From: Pannonibacter sp. SL95
Lineage (GTDB): Bacteria > Pseudomonadota > Alphaproteobacteria > Rhizobiales > Stappiaceae
Length of the DNA: 64,000 nucleotides
Assembly (NCBI RefSeq): GCF_026672425.1
Contig: NZ_JAPPRC010000003.1
Coordinates: 664,501-728,500, forward strand
Direction: 5' to 3'
In this document: positions 40,485-49,154 of the stretch, piece by piece
Layout of the letters: every line of letters starts with the position of its first letter
How positions within the stretch are numbered: the stretch's first letter is position 1
Position numbers and translations under genes: made by a program
Notes under the pieces: model-generated
Told to the model about the DNA's origin: nothing
Database searches by the model: none
Seen by the model: only the letters and a program-made list of their open reading frames with translations

Positions 40485-41054
40485 ATGAAATACGTTGTGC
40501 TTCTGGGAGCCCTGCTCCTGTCCTCGCCGGCCCTCGCCCATACCGGGCATGGTGACACGTCCGGCCTGCTGGCGGGCCTGATGCATCCCGTCTTCGGCCT
40601 TGATCATCTCCTGGCCATGGTCGCCGTCGGCCTCTGGTCGGGCCTGGCGTTGCCGAAACATCCCTGGGCCGGGGCGGCCGCCTTTGTCGGATCCATGCTC
40701 CTCGGGGCCTGCCTGTCGTTTGCCGGCGTGCCGCTGCCGGCAGTCGAGACCCTGATCCTGGCTTCAGTTGTCGTGTTCGGCGCTCTCGTGTTCATGGCCA
40801 GACCTGACATGCCGGCAATCTTCTCGCTCGTCGCACTGGTTGTCATCGGCCTCTTCGCGCTCGGTCATGGCCATGCCCATGCCAGCGAGGCCGAGGGCGG
40901 GGCTGTTGCCTATGTCGCCGGGTTTGTCCTCGCTACATCGCTGCTGCACCTGGCCGGGATCGGCATGGCACGCGGCGTTGCCCGCAACCTTGTCCTGCAA
41001 CGCGTCCTCGGGGGTGCCATCGCGGCCTCGGGCCTGTTGCTGGCGCTCGCGTGA
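40485..41054 (+). CDS. hupE: HupE/UreJ-family membrane protein, probable nickel permease
   Basis: 189 aa. A signal peptide (MKYVVLLGALLLSSPALA) is followed by the HTGHGDTSGLLAGLMHPVFGLDHLLAM segment, whose His/Asp residues (HPxxGxDH) characterise HupE/UreJ metal permeases; about six membrane spans follow, with an internal His-rich loop (HGHAHAS). It probably supplies Ni2+ to hydrogenase assembly. In rhizobial loci hupE lies after hupD; here it sits between hupL and hupC. RBS GAGGGAGGAAACCC precedes the ATG. Confidence 0.88.
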   Translation: MKYVVLLGALLLSSPALAHTGHGDTSGLLAGLMHPVFGLDHLLAMVAVGLWSGLALPKHPWAGAAAFVGSMLLGACLSFAGVPLPAVETLILASVVVFGALVFMARPDMPAIFSLVALVVIGLFALGHGHAHASEAEGGAVAYVAGFVLATSLLHLAGIGMARGVARNLVLQRVLGGAIAASGLLLALA

Positions 41055-41063
41055 GGATGGGTC

Positions 41064-41786
41064 ATGACCAAGGACAGCCATGCCCTCGACATCGAGGGCC
41101 TCCCCGTCAACCGGCAGACATCTGTCTATGTCTATGAGGCGCCGGTCCGCATCTGGCACTGGGTCAACGCGGCGGCCATTCTGGTGCTCTGCGTCACCGG
41201 GTATTTCATCGGCAGCCCGCCGCCTTCGGTCGGCCAGCATGAGGCCTACAACCAGTTCATTTTCGGCTACATCCGCTTTGCGCATTTTGCGGCCGGAATG
41301 ATCCTGACGGTTGGCTTCCTCGGCCGCGCCTACTGGGCCGTCATCGGCAACCACCATGCCCGGCAGCTGTTCTATCTGCCGGTGTGGGATGGCCACTGGT
41401 GGCGCGAAGTCCTGTTCGAGATCCGCTGGTATCTGTTCCTGGAACGCGAGCCGAAGAAATACGTCGGCCACAATCCGCTGGCGCAGCTGGCCATGTTCTT
41501 CTTCATCACGCTCGGCGTCGGCTTCATGATCGTGACCGGCCTGGCGCTCTATGCGGAAGGGGCAGGGCAGGGCTCGATCTTTGACGACCTGTTCGGCTGG
41601 GTCATCGCGCTGGTCGGCAACACCCAGCGCCTGCACACGCTGCATCACCTCGGCATGTGGTGGATTCTGATCTTCATGATCGTGCACATCTACGTCGCGA
41701 TCCGCGAGGACATCATGAGCCGCCAGTCGATTGTCTCGACCATGATCTCCGGCCACCGGACCTTCAAGGATGACCGGCCGGACTGA
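41064..41786 (+). CDS. hupC: Cytochrome b subunit of uptake hydrogenase
   Basis: 240 aa with four transmembrane segments. Likely haem ligands are His in RIWHWVNAAAIL (about 30), in RFAHFAAGM (about 72), and in HHLGMWWILIFMIVHIYVAI (about 185-210). It binds the HupS C-terminal anchor and transfers electrons to the quinone pool. Last gene before a strong terminator at 41834-41864. The start ATG follows the hupE stop by nine bases. Confidence 0.93.
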   Translation: MTKDSHALDIEGLPVNRQTSVYVYEAPVRIWHWVNAAAILVLCVTGYFIGSPPPSVGQHEAYNQFIFGYIRFAHFAAGMILTVGFLGRAYWAVIGNHHARQLFYLPVWDGHWWREVLFEIRWYLFLEREPKKYVGHNPLAQLAMFFFITLGVGFMIVTGLALYAEGAGQGSIFDDLFGWVIALVGNTQRLHTLHHLGMWWILIFMIVHIYVAIREDIMSRQSIVSTMISGHRTFKDDRPD

Positions 41787-41833
41787 TCCCCTGTTGTGTG
41801 CTGGTGGCCGCATGGACTGTGGCCACCCGACTT

Positions 41834-41864
41834 GCGGCGCGATCTCCGGATCGCGCCGCTTTTC
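41834..41864 (+). terminator. Rho-independent terminator after hupC
   Basis: A perfect 10-base-pair stem, GCGGCGCGAT and ATCGCGCCGC, with a six-base loop (CTCCGG) followed by TTTTC. It lies 47 bases after the hupC stop and divides the structural genes from the maturation genes. Confidence 0.85.
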
Positions 41865-42081
41865 ATGGAAGTGAACTATCCATCAAATGTCAAAAACCGG
41901 AAGGAGCCCAGCCAATTTTGTGCGGTCCTGATACTGCAAACTGGCAATAATATATTGTATTGATTGAGGAATCTATCTTTTTGGCATTTGCCTAAAAAAG
42001 TCACTCCTGAACCGGCAAATGTCCTAGCTTCTGACCAAGGGCTGTAAGCCCACTTGCCAGCTTGTTCCGAGGGAGGGGAGC
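41865..42081 (+). promoter_or_regulatory. hupD upstream control region
   Basis: 217 bases after the terminator. The stretch 41925-42000 is unusually A/T-rich for this genome. It contains an imperfect inverted repeat CTTTTTGGCA/TGCCTAAAAAAG (41977-42000) and a second TTGGCA-type element, which resembles the TTGGCA at 37421. GGGAGGGGAGC precedes the hupD ATG. A separate promoter for hupD onward is therefore likely; its factor is not clear. Confidence 0.4.
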
Positions 42082-42714
42082 ATGCCAGCGACCAGACCAG
42101 CATCCTTGCCGGCATCCGTGCTTGTGCTTGGCATCGGCAATGTCCTGTGGGCCGACGAGGGTTTCGGGGTCCGTTGTATCGAGACCCTAGCCGAGACCTT
42201 CGAGGTTCCCCCGCATGTCCGCCTTCTCGATGGCGGCACACAGGGTCTCTACCTGCTGCCGTTCCTGGAGCAGGCCGACGCGCTTCTCGTCTTCGATGCC
42301 ATTGATTACGGCCTGGCCCCGGGCACGCTCAAGGTCGTGCGCGATGCAGACGTGCCGGCCTTCATGGGTGCCAAGAAGATGAGCCTGCACCAGACCGGCT
42401 TCCAGGATGTGATCGCAACGGCCCAGCTGCTTGGCCGTTGTCCCCCGCTCCTGACGCTGATCGGCTGCCAGCCGGTCGAGCTGGAAGACTATGGCGGCGG
42501 CCTTCGCCCTGCTGTTGCCGCTGCCATTGCCCCGGCGCTGGAGGTGGCATTCCGGGAATTGCAGGATTGGGGCGTGACGCTTGTGCCCGGCCGCAGTTCC
42601 TCGGCTGACCTTGCCGATCCGTCCATCCGCCGCCACGCCTATGAGGATGGCCGCCCGGCGGAGGAGCTCGCCTGCCGCGTCGGCGATGACCGCTTCTTTC
42701 CGGGAGCTGGCTGA
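42082..42714 (+). CDS. hupD: Hydrogenase maturation endopeptidase HupD
   Basis: 210 aa. VLVLGIGNVLWADEGFGVRCIETL (14-37) has the conserved Glu, LLDGGTQGLYLLPFL and LLVFDAIDYG hold the Asp, and KMSLHQTGFQDV the His that with Glu and Asp bind the Ni of the immature large subunit. It clips 15 residues from the HupL C-terminus after Ni insertion. Start: ATG preceded by GGGAGGGGAGC. The stop overlaps hupF (TGATG). Confidence 0.93.
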   Translation: MPATRPASLPASVLVLGIGNVLWADEGFGVRCIETLAETFEVPPHVRLLDGGTQGLYLLPFLEQADALLVFDAIDYGLAPGTLKVVRDADVPAFMGAKKMSLHQTGFQDVIATAQLLGRCPPLLTLIGCQPVELEDYGGGLRPAVAAAIAPALEVAFRELQDWGVTLVPGRSSSADLADPSIRRHAYEDGRPAEELACRVGDDRFFPGAG

Positions 42715-43034
42715 TGTGCATCGGTGAACCGGCCCTGCTGCGGTCGCGCAAGGGAATTGCCGGCCTCGCCGAGATCGACGGGCAGGACGTGCTGGTCGAC
42801 CTCAGCCTCGTGCCGGACGCTGAGCCCGGAGCTTGGCTGCTGTGTTTCCTTGGGGCCGCCCGCGCGGTGATTGAGGAAGACGAGGCCATGTCGATCCGCG
42901 CGGCGGTCGGCGCACTGCGGCGGGTCATGGCTGGCGGCAGCATCGGTGATGCCTTCGCTGATCTCGACCAGCGCGAACCAACGCTTCCAGCTCATCTTCA
43001 GGCCGCGCTCGATGCCGGCCACAGCCAGGGATAA
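42714..43034 (+). CDS. hupF: HypC-family chaperone HupF
   Basis: 106 aa. It begins MCIGEPALL with the invariant Cys2 used to carry Fe(CN)2CO, and ends in a longer C-terminus than HypC. It probably stabilises the HupL precursor, as HupF does under oxygen in Rhizobium. It is a paralogue of hypC at 48864. Confidence 0.9.
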   Translation: MCIGEPALLRSRKGIAGLAEIDGQDVLVDLSLVPDAEPGAWLLCFLGAARAVIEEDEAMSIRAAVGALRRVMAGGSIGDAFADLDQREPTLPAHLQAALDAGHSQG

Positions 43035-43039
43035 GCGCG

Positions 43040-43501
43040 ATGACCTTGATGCCAGAAACCACGCCAGACACCACCCCGGACGCGACGCCTGCCGCCGGGA
43101 CAACGCCCTCCAGCGCCCACCCGCTGTTGCAGCGGCTGGTCCGCGACCTGAACTGGCCACTGCTGGCAACCCTTTCCGACGTCAACCATTTCACGGCGAC
43201 TGAGGGCGCTCATTGCCTGCTGGTTCCCGGCAATCCTGTCCGCAATCTCGAGACCGCCGATGCGGCCGTGATCCTGCCCGAGCTGCGCATGACCTTTCAG
43301 GGTGCATTCGACTGCGCCCTCGTCGATGACTCCATCGAGGCCGAGGTGCGCGAGATGTTCAATGCGCTGAAGACGCCCGGCTTTCTGTTCTTCCGGGATG
43401 GCCACTATCTCGGATCGATCCAGAAGATCCGCGACTGGGACGACTACCTGATGCGCATTCCCCGCTTGTTGAACCTTGCAGTCAAGGAGCGCATCCAATG
43501 A
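43040..43501 (+). CDS. hupG: HyaE/HupG thioredoxin-like accessory protein
   Basis: 153 aa. A Thr/Pro-rich leader (about 1-26) precedes a thioredoxin-like domain with VNHFTATEGAHCLLVPG and PGFLFFRDGHYLGSI, lacking a CxxC active site. HyaE/HupG homologues interact with the hydrogenase small subunit and its Tat signal. Overlaps hupH by four bases (ATGA). Confidence 0.87.
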   Translation: MTLMPETTPDTTPDATPAAGTTPSSAHPLLQRLVRDLNWPLLATLSDVNHFTATEGAHCLLVPGNPVRNLETADAAVILPELRMTFQGAFDCALVDDSIEAEVREMFNALKTPGFLFFRDGHYLGSIQKIRDWDDYLMRIPRLLNLAVKERIQ

Positions 43502-44328
43502 GCAATGGCTTTTTCCTGCCGCCTGTCGGTTTCGGTCCCGGCTCCCAGCCGGTCGAGGATGAAGAACTGGCCTATCTGGCGCTGCCGTCCGGCATGCGCA
43601 CCTATTCGCCGCATCTGCCGCAGGTCGATGATGCCTCGCAGGTGACGCCCGCACTGAAGACGCTGATCGACATTGCCGAAGCCTGTGCGACCTGTGCTGC
43701 CACCGGCCAGCATGCCGAGTTCGACCTCTCCGGCATGGATGCGGCCAGCCGCGCCCTGATGGCCGAAACGCTTGGCCAGGGCGAGGTTTCGATGAAGCTC
43801 CGTGGCATTCCGGCGCTGATGGTGCAGGAAAGCGTGTTTGCGGGTGTCTGGATGCTGGCCGGCGTCGGCGTCGACCGCGTCGAGGTCGGATCTGTGCCAG
43901 AGCTGGCGGTTGCAAGGGCGCATCAGGGGGCTCCGGCGCCGCTTCTGTCCGCGCCCCGGCCTGCCGGTACGGTCAATGCTCCTGCGCTCATTGCGGAACT
44001 GGTCGAGCACTCCGCGTCCTTCCGCCCCGGACAGGAGCCGCATGTGATCAACCTCTCGCTCCTGCCGCATACGGAGGCAGATCTGGACTGGCTGGCAGCG
44101 GCCATGGGGCAGGGGGCGGTGACGGTCCTGTCGCGCGGCTATGGCAATTGCCGCGTCACGGCCTGCGCGTTGCCGCAGGTATGGCGCGTGCAGTTCTACA
44201 ACTCCATGGACTCGCTGATCCTCGACACCTACGAGGTGACGACCATGCCGGAAGTGGTGATCGCTGCGCCGGAAGACCTTGCCGACAGCGGCGGCCGTAT
44301 CCTCGAGGTACTGGAGGCGATCCGATGA
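43498..44328 (+). CDS. hupH: Hydrogenase accessory protein HupH
   Basis: 276 aa, soluble. It matches the HyaF/HupH family of two similar domains; the second domain repeats features of the first (MNGFFLPPVGFGP and the later VTVLSRGYGNCRVTACALPQVWRVQFYNSMDSLILDTYEVTTMPEV). Mutants in related genes lack active uptake hydrogenase; the molecular role is not settled but concerns Fe-S or small-subunit maturation. Translationally coupled to hupG and hupJ. Confidence 0.86.
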   Translation: MSNGFFLPPVGFGPGSQPVEDEELAYLALPSGMRTYSPHLPQVDDASQVTPALKTLIDIAEACATCAATGQHAEFDLSGMDAASRALMAETLGQGEVSMKLRGIPALMVQESVFAGVWMLAGVGVDRVEVGSVPELAVARAHQGAPAPLLSAPRPAGTVNAPALIAELVEHSASFRPGQEPHVINLSLLPHTEADLDWLAAAMGQGAVTVLSRGYGNCRVTACALPQVWRVQFYNSMDSLILDTYEVTTMPEVVIAAPEDLADSGGRILEVLEAIR

Positions 44329-45167
44329 GCCGTTTCGAAGGATCTTACCTCGGCGCCAATGACCGGATCAGTCCGCTTGCGATCATGGAATGCAAGATCT
44401 GCTGGACGCCTTACGATCCGGCTGAGGGCGATGACACGCGCCAGATCCTTCCCGGCACCCCGTTTCTGGACTTGCCGGAGGACTGGAGCTGTCCCGGCTG
44501 CGATGCGCCCAAGCATCAGTTCATGGTGCGCGAGGATCCAGGCTCTGCTGCCTTGCGCGAACAGCAGGCGCTGGAGGAGCGGACCCGTCTGCTGGTCGCC
44601 GATTTCCAGGACGTCTGGCACTCCAAGATGCGCGACGTGCCGCTGGTCAATCAGGCGCTGAATGTGGAGGCCGTCGGGTTCCGCATGCATGACGGGCGTC
44701 CGCTTGGCGTGTTGATCGCACCCTGGTTCATGAACCTCGTGATGCTGCCCGCGCAAGACGAGGACTGGTCTGCGCTGGTTCCAGGTGCCAAGGAAAACAT
44801 CTCGTTCCCCTCTGGTGACTATGAGTTCCTGCATAACCGGCGCGAACTGGTTGGTGGCTACAAGGCCTGTTCGCTGTTCTCGCCGATGGGCGATTTCAGC
44901 AGCCAGCTGCAGGCGCAGGACGTGGCGCGGGCGGTGATGCTGGCCCTGTTCGATGAGGAAAACCGGGAGGAAACCGACCGGGCGTCTGACATTCGCGCTG
45001 CCCGTGAACAGGAACTTGCCGCCGCCGAGGCAGCCGCGAACGCAGAAACTGACGGCAGCGCCGCGTCCCCTGCCGAACCCGTCGTCGCGCCTTCGCGGCG
45101 GATGATCATCACCGGCGGATTGTCCCGCGACACCTCAGGCGCCAGAGAAGCAGAAGGGGCGGCCTGA
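44325..45167 (+). CDS. hupJ: Rubredoxin-HupJ fusion protein
   Basis: 280 aa from ATG 44325, overlapping the hupH stop. A rubredoxin domain is visible near the N-terminus: MECKICWTPYDPAEGD... and EDWSCPGCDAPKHQF (two CxxC pairs, C23/C26 and C58/C61, approximate). The rest is HupJ-like, with a long acidic/Ala-rich low-complexity C-terminus (about 205-280). In Rhizobium these are two genes, hupI and hupJ; here, as in R. capsulatus, one polypeptide carries both. The rubredoxin could shuttle electrons or protect small-subunit Fe-S cluster assembly in air. Confidence 0.86.
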   Translation: MSRFEGSYLGANDRISPLAIMECKICWTPYDPAEGDDTRQILPGTPFLDLPEDWSCPGCDAPKHQFMVREDPGSAALREQQALEERTRLLVADFQDVWHSKMRDVPLVNQALNVEAVGFRMHDGRPLGVLIAPWFMNLVMLPAQDEDWSALVPGAKENISFPSGDYEFLHNRRELVGGYKACSLFSPMGDFSSQLQAQDVARAVMLALFDEENREETDRASDIRAAREQELAAAEAAANAETDGSAASPAEPVVAPSRRMIITGGLSRDTSGAREAEGAA

Positions 45168-46060
45168 TGAGCAACTGCGCCCTGAGCGTCGTTTTGCGGC
45201 ACACCGAAGACAGGCTGGAGGCCCGGTTGATCCGGACCAACGGCGCTTCGGTCGACCCGCTGGTGCTCGGGCGTCCCGTCGAAGAAGCGGCACGTTTGCT
45301 TGGCCGGGTGTTCAGCCTGTGCCGCTGTGCCCAGTCGGCGGCTTTGCGGCTGGCGGTTGACAATGAGGCTGCCGACGTCGCCGGACTTGCAGCCGAAATC
45401 CGCCTTGACCATCTGGCGCAGCTGTTCGTTCATCTGCCCCCGTTCGTTGGTCTGGCGTCGCGGCCCTTGCCGGTACATTGCACCGCCGATGCGCTGTTTG
45501 GCGCGGGCGGGCACTGCCCCGCGCCCGAGGAGTTGCAGGACTGGCTCGCGGGTGAACAAGGCACAGCTCCCTTGCTGCGCCGGATCGCCGATGCCTTTGC
45601 GCCCGGTGAGGCCGATCCGGGATTGCCGTTGCTGCGCGCCGGTGAAGCCCCTCGGCCTGGCCGCGCCTTGAATGTGGCAGCATGCCGGGTGGCTGGACAT
45701 CTGATGATGCGGGCGGTTGCCGGTCGATATGGTCATGGACCGTTGTGGCAAGCGATGGGCTTGCTGGTGGAACTTGCCGAACTCGACCAGCCGGGCCATC
45801 TCAAGCCGCAGCGTCCGCAGGCGGGTGTTGCCCTCGTTCCCGCCGCACGTGGCACCTACGAGCTGCGCGCCAGGACGTCCGGCGACCTCTTGACGCATTT
45901 GTCCCGGCTGACACCAACCGATGATCTGACGGTCCCCGGCGGAGCCCTTGAGCGCGCGCTTGCAGCGCTGCCCGGGAGCAAGGTTCATCTTGCCCCGCTG
46001 GTGATTGCCTGCCTCAATCCGTGCGAACATGTCGTCGTTCGGGAGGAAACCGATGCATGA
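45167..46060 (+). CDS. hupK: Hydrogenase accessory protein HupK
   Basis: 297 aa. Position after hupJ and weak similarity to hydrogenase large subunits identify HupK: a degenerate L1-like CRCAQSAAL (about 52-60) and a C-terminal NPCEHVVV in place of DPCxxC. Such proteins are thought to act as scaffolds for the Ni-Fe cofactor. The ATG overlaps the hupJ stop; the last eight bases overlap hypA. Confidence 0.84.
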   Translation: MSNCALSVVLRHTEDRLEARLIRTNGASVDPLVLGRPVEEAARLLGRVFSLCRCAQSAALRLAVDNEAADVAGLAAEIRLDHLAQLFVHLPPFVGLASRPLPVHCTADALFGAGGHCPAPEELQDWLAGEQGTAPLLRRIADAFAPGEADPGLPLLRAGEAPRPGRALNVAACRVAGHLMMRAVAGRYGHGPLWQAMGLLVELAELDQPGHLKPQRPQAGVALVPAARGTYELRARTSGDLLTHLSRLTPTDDLTVPGGALERALAALPGSKVHLAPLVIACLNPCEHVVVREETDA

Positions 46061-46394
46061 AATGTCGCTCTGCGAGGGCGTTCGCCGCATCATCGACGAG
46101 CAGGCCGCGGTGCATGGGTTCAGCGCTGTCAGGGTCGTGCGGCTGGAAGTCGGCCGCTTTGCCGGCGTTGAAAAGGATGCGCTCGCCTTCGCCTTCGACG
46201 TTGTGATGCAAGGTGGGCCCGCCGAAGGCGCGCGTCTGGAGCTGATCGACCTGCCGGGAGCGGCGCTTTGCTATGACTGCGGGCAGCAGGTGGAACTCGA
46301 ACACCGGCTCGCGCCCTGTCCGGCCTGCGGCGGCGGCAGGCTGATGCCGCAGGGCGGTGATGAAATGCGGATCAAGGATCTGGAGGTGATCTGA
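46053..46394 (+). CDS. hypA: Nickel-insertion protein HypA
   Basis: 113 aa from ATG 46053 (GGGAGGAAACC before it). [10 protein letters not shown] begins with the His2 Ni-binding motif MHE, and [10 protein letters not shown]...CPACGG (about 73-95) forms the zinc finger. It docks with HypB to deliver Ni to HupL. It overlaps hupK by eight bases and shares one base with hypB. Confidence 0.95.
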   Translation: MHEMSLCEGVRRIIDEQAAVHGFSAVRVVRLEVGRFAGVEKDALAFAFDVVMQGGPAEGARLELIDLPGAALCYDCGQQVELEHRLAPCPACGGGRLMPQGGDEMRIKDLEVI

Positions 46395-47371
46395 TGTGTA
46401 CGGTTTGCGGTTGCGGCGATGCCGCAGTGATTGACGGAACACCTGTCGGCGCAAACGCCAGGACAACGGCGTCCGGTCGGCACACTCACCATCATCATCA
46501 CCACCACCACAGCCATGGTCACTCGCCTGGCCACAGTCATGACCATGGGCACGACCACACCCATGATCACGACCATGACCACGATCACCCGCATGATCAC
46601 TCCCACGATCATGATCATGCTCACGACAACGCGCACCACTACGGGCTTGGCGCTGCGGGCGTGTCAGTGCCGGGGATGAGCCAGGAGCGGCTGATTGCTG
46701 TCGAGACTGCGATCCTGTCGAAGAATGACGCCTATGCGGCAGGCAACCGGCGCATTCTGGAGGCGCTGGGCATCCTGGCGGTCAATCTCGTGTCCTCGCC
46801 GGGGTCCGGCAAGACGACCCTGCTTTGCCGCACCATCGCGATGCTGGGCAATACGCCCCTGGCCGTGATCGAGGGCGACCAGCAGACCTCCAATGACGCC
46901 GACCGTATCCGCGCCACCGGCGCGCGGGCCGTACAGATCAACACCGGCAAGGGCTGTCACCTCGACGCCCATATGGTCGGCCATGCCATGGCCGATCTGG
47001 CGCTGGAGGCCGGCTCACTGCTGTTCATCGAGAACGTCGGCAATCTCGTCTGCCCGGCTGCCTTTGACCTTGGCGAGGAGGCAAAGGTCGCGATCCTCTC
47101 GGTGACCGAGGGCGAGGACAAGCCGTTGAAATACCCGGACATGTTCACGGCCGCCAAGCTGGCACTCGTCAACAAGACCGACCTTGCGCCCCATTGCGAT
47201 GTGTCCCTTGCCGCCTATGAAGCCAATCTGAAGCGGGTCAATCCCGGTATCGAGGTGCTGTTCGTGTCGGCCCGTACGGGCGAGGGCATGGACGCCTGGA
47301 TCAGCTGGCTGCGGACGCGGCATGCGTCGAAACAGGCGCATGCCCGCGTTGCTCCCGGCAAGGCGGTCTGA
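46394..47371 (+). CDS. hypB: Nickel GTPase HypB with very long His-rich region
   Basis: 325 aa. An N-terminal CTVCGCGD (2-9) metal motif is followed by a stretch of about 50 residues (35-85) with some 29 histidines alternating with Asp/Ser, then the GTPase: [12 protein letters not shown] (P-loop, about 136-147), [23 protein letters not shown] (Ni/Zn site), [19 protein letters not shown]. HypB inserts Ni with HypA; the His tract likely stores nickel. The same idea of metal buffering recurs in the P-type ATPase just beyond hypE. Confidence 0.96.
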   Translation: MCTVCGCGDAAVIDGTPVGANARTTASGRHTHHHHHHHHSHGHSPGHSHDHGHDHTHDHDHDHDHPHDHSHDHDHAHDNAHHYGLGAAGVSVPGMSQERLIAVETAILSKNDAYAAGNRRILEALGILAVNLVSSPGSGKTTLLCRTIAMLGNTPLAVIEGDQQTSNDADRIRATGARAVQINTGKGCHLDAHMVGHAMADLALEAGSLLFIENVGNLVCPAAFDLGEEAKVAILSVTEGEDKPLKYPDMFTAAKLALVNKTDLAPHCDVSLAAYEANLKRVNPGIEVLFVSARTGEGMDAWISWLRTRHASKQAHARVAPGKAV

Positions 47372-47372
47372 C

Positions 47373-48860
47373 ATGAACGCGCATGCCACCCGTTCCACCC
47401 TGCTCCTGGTCGACGACGAGCCGCATTCTCTCACCGCCATGCGGATGGCGCTGGAGGATGAGTTCGAGATCCTGACCGCCAATGGCGCAGACGAGGCGCT
47501 TCAGGCGCTGGAAAAGGAATGGGTGCACGCGATCTTCTGCGACCAGCGCATGCCCGGCCGGTCCGGGGTCGAATTCCTCACCGAAGTGCGCGACCGCTGG
47601 CCGGAGACCGTGCGTGTCATCATCACCGGCTACACCGACGCCAGCGCGATGATGGCGGCAATCAATGATGCCGGAATCCACCAGTTCCTGACCAAGCCCT
47701 GGCATCCTGATCAGCTGATGATCGCGGCACGCAATGCCGTGCGCCTGTTCCAGCTCGCCCGCGAAAACGAGCGGCTGGTGCTGGAGATGCGCTATCTCGC
47801 CAACACCGCCAAGACCCGGCTCGAGCGCCGCCGCAAGGCCTTGCAGGAGGGCGCCGGCTTCGAGGCCATCAGCCGCGCTCCGGCCTCGCCGATGAACCTG
47901 ACGGTTGACCACGCCCGCCGCTACGCCAGCTTTGACCTGTCCGTGCTGATCCACGGCGAAACCGGCACCGGCAAGGCACGGCTGGCGCGCGCCATGCACC
48001 TTGGCTCGCTGCACTCCGACAAGCCGTTCTACACGTTCAACCTGGCGGGTGTTCCGTCGGATCTGGCCGCCATCCACCTGTTCGGCGCCAAGCGCGGAGT
48101 GCTGCCGGGCGGCGTCTACAAGGTCGGCCTGATGCAGAAGGCTGACCGGGGCACGCTTTACCTTACCGGAATCGAACACGCGCCGGTCGACATCCAGCTG
48201 GCGTTGCTCCGGGTCCTGACCGAGGGCACTTTCACGCCGGTCGGCGGGCAGGAAATGCTCGACACCAACGTCCGCCTGCTCACCGGAACCTCGGCGGATC
48301 TGGCGGCACTGGTCGCTGCCGGCCGTTTCCTGCCGGATCTCTTTCATGCCCTGTCCGTCGGGCAGGTTTCGGTGCCACCGCTGCGCCAGCGCCGCTGCGA
48401 CATTGCCATCCTCGCCCAGCAGCATCTGGCCGAACTGTCGCTGGCCCATGGCAAGCCCCTGCGCGGCTTCACGCCGGCGGCGCTGGATTTTCTCGAGAAT
48501 TATGATTGGCCGGGGAACCTGCGCGAGCTGATCGGTGAGGTGACGCGCATGCTGGTCTTTGCCCAGGACGAGATTCTGGGCGCGGAGCTGATATCGCGTC
48601 ACATCCTGCAATCGTTGCCTGGCAATCCCGCCCGTGACGGTGCGCTGGATCCGGTGCTGGTCACCGATGGATCGCTGAAGGAACGGGTCGAGCAGATGGA
48701 AACGCGCATCTTGCGCGAGACGCTCGCCCGGCACCGCTGGAACAAGAGCCGGGCAGCCGGTGAACTCGGCCTCAGCCGGGTCGGGCTCCGGGCCAAGCTG
48801 GAACGCTACGGCATCATGGATCCGTCAGGTCGCGGTGATGACGAGGATGAGGAGGACTGA
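47373..48860 (+). CDS. hupR: NtrC-family response regulator HupR, degenerate AAA+ domain
   Basis: 495 aa. Receiver domain with LLLVDDEPH (10-18) and phosphoacceptor D57 in IFCDQRMPG; linker coiled coil; AAA+ domain with Walker [12 protein letters not shown]-terminal Fis-type helix-turn-helix ([28 protein letters not shown]). The sigma-54-contacting GAFTGA loop is replaced ([10 protein letters not shown]) and Walker B GTLFLDEI reads GTLYLTGI, so ATP-driven sigma-54 activation is unlikely. R. capsulatus HupR also acts with sigma-70 and activates hupS when unphosphorylated. Expected partner: HupT (31340-32674). Two bases after the hypB stop. Confidence 0.93.
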   Translation: MNAHATRSTLLLVDDEPHSLTAMRMALEDEFEILTANGADEALQALEKEWVHAIFCDQRMPGRSGVEFLTEVRDRWPETVRVIITGYTDASAMMAAINDAGIHQFLTKPWHPDQLMIAARNAVRLFQLARENERLVLEMRYLANTAKTRLERRRKALQEGAGFEAISRAPASPMNLTVDHARRYASFDLSVLIHGETGTGKARLARAMHLGSLHSDKPFYTFNLAGVPSDLAAIHLFGAKRGVLPGGVYKVGLMQKADRGTLYLTGIEHAPVDIQLALLRVLTEGTFTPVGGQEMLDTNVRLLTGTSADLAALVAAGRFLPDLFHALSVGQVSVPPLRQRRCDIAILAQQHLAELSLAHGKPLRGFTPAALDFLENYDWPGNLRELIGEVTRMLVFAQDEILGAELISRHILQSLPGNPARDGALDPVLVTDGSLKERVEQMETRILRETLARHRWNKSRAAGELGLSRVGLRAKLERYGIMDPSGRGDDEDEED

Positions 48861-48863
48861 ACC

Positions 48864-49154
48864 ATGTGTCTCGGCATTCCAGGGCAGATCGTGGCGATCA
48901 CCGATCCGGATCGCATGATGGCGATGGCTGATGTCTCCGGCGTGCGCCGGCAGGTCAATGTGGCCTGCGTCATAGGCGCTTCCATCGACGACCTCGTCGG
49001 CAAATGGGCCCTTATCCATGTGGGCTTCGCCATGGCGGTGATCGACGAGGACGAGGCGGCCAAGACGCTGGAGGCTCTTAGGGAACTGGGCGAAGCCCAG
49101 GAGACGCTGGCGGCAATGGCCGAGGGCGAGCGGGCGCTGGAGGTTCAGCCATGA
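48864..49154 (+). CDS. hypC: Hydrogenase maturation chaperone HypC
   Basis: 96 aa. MCLGIPGQIVAITDPD has the invariant Cys2; ADVSGVRRQVNVACV follows. It carries the Fe(CN)2CO unit from HypD to the large subunit. Overlaps hypD by four bases. Paralogue of hupF. Confidence 0.95.
   Translation: MCLGIPGQIVAITDPDRMMAMADVSGVRRQVNVACVIGASIDDLVGKWALIHVGFAMAVIDEDEAAKTLEALRELGEAQETLAAMAEGERALEVQP

Noticed and set aside
46480-46650. CAC/CAT-rich tract considered as a microsatellite or CRISPR-like repeat
   Set aside because: It encodes the in-frame His-rich region of HypB; no regular spacer/repeat structure.
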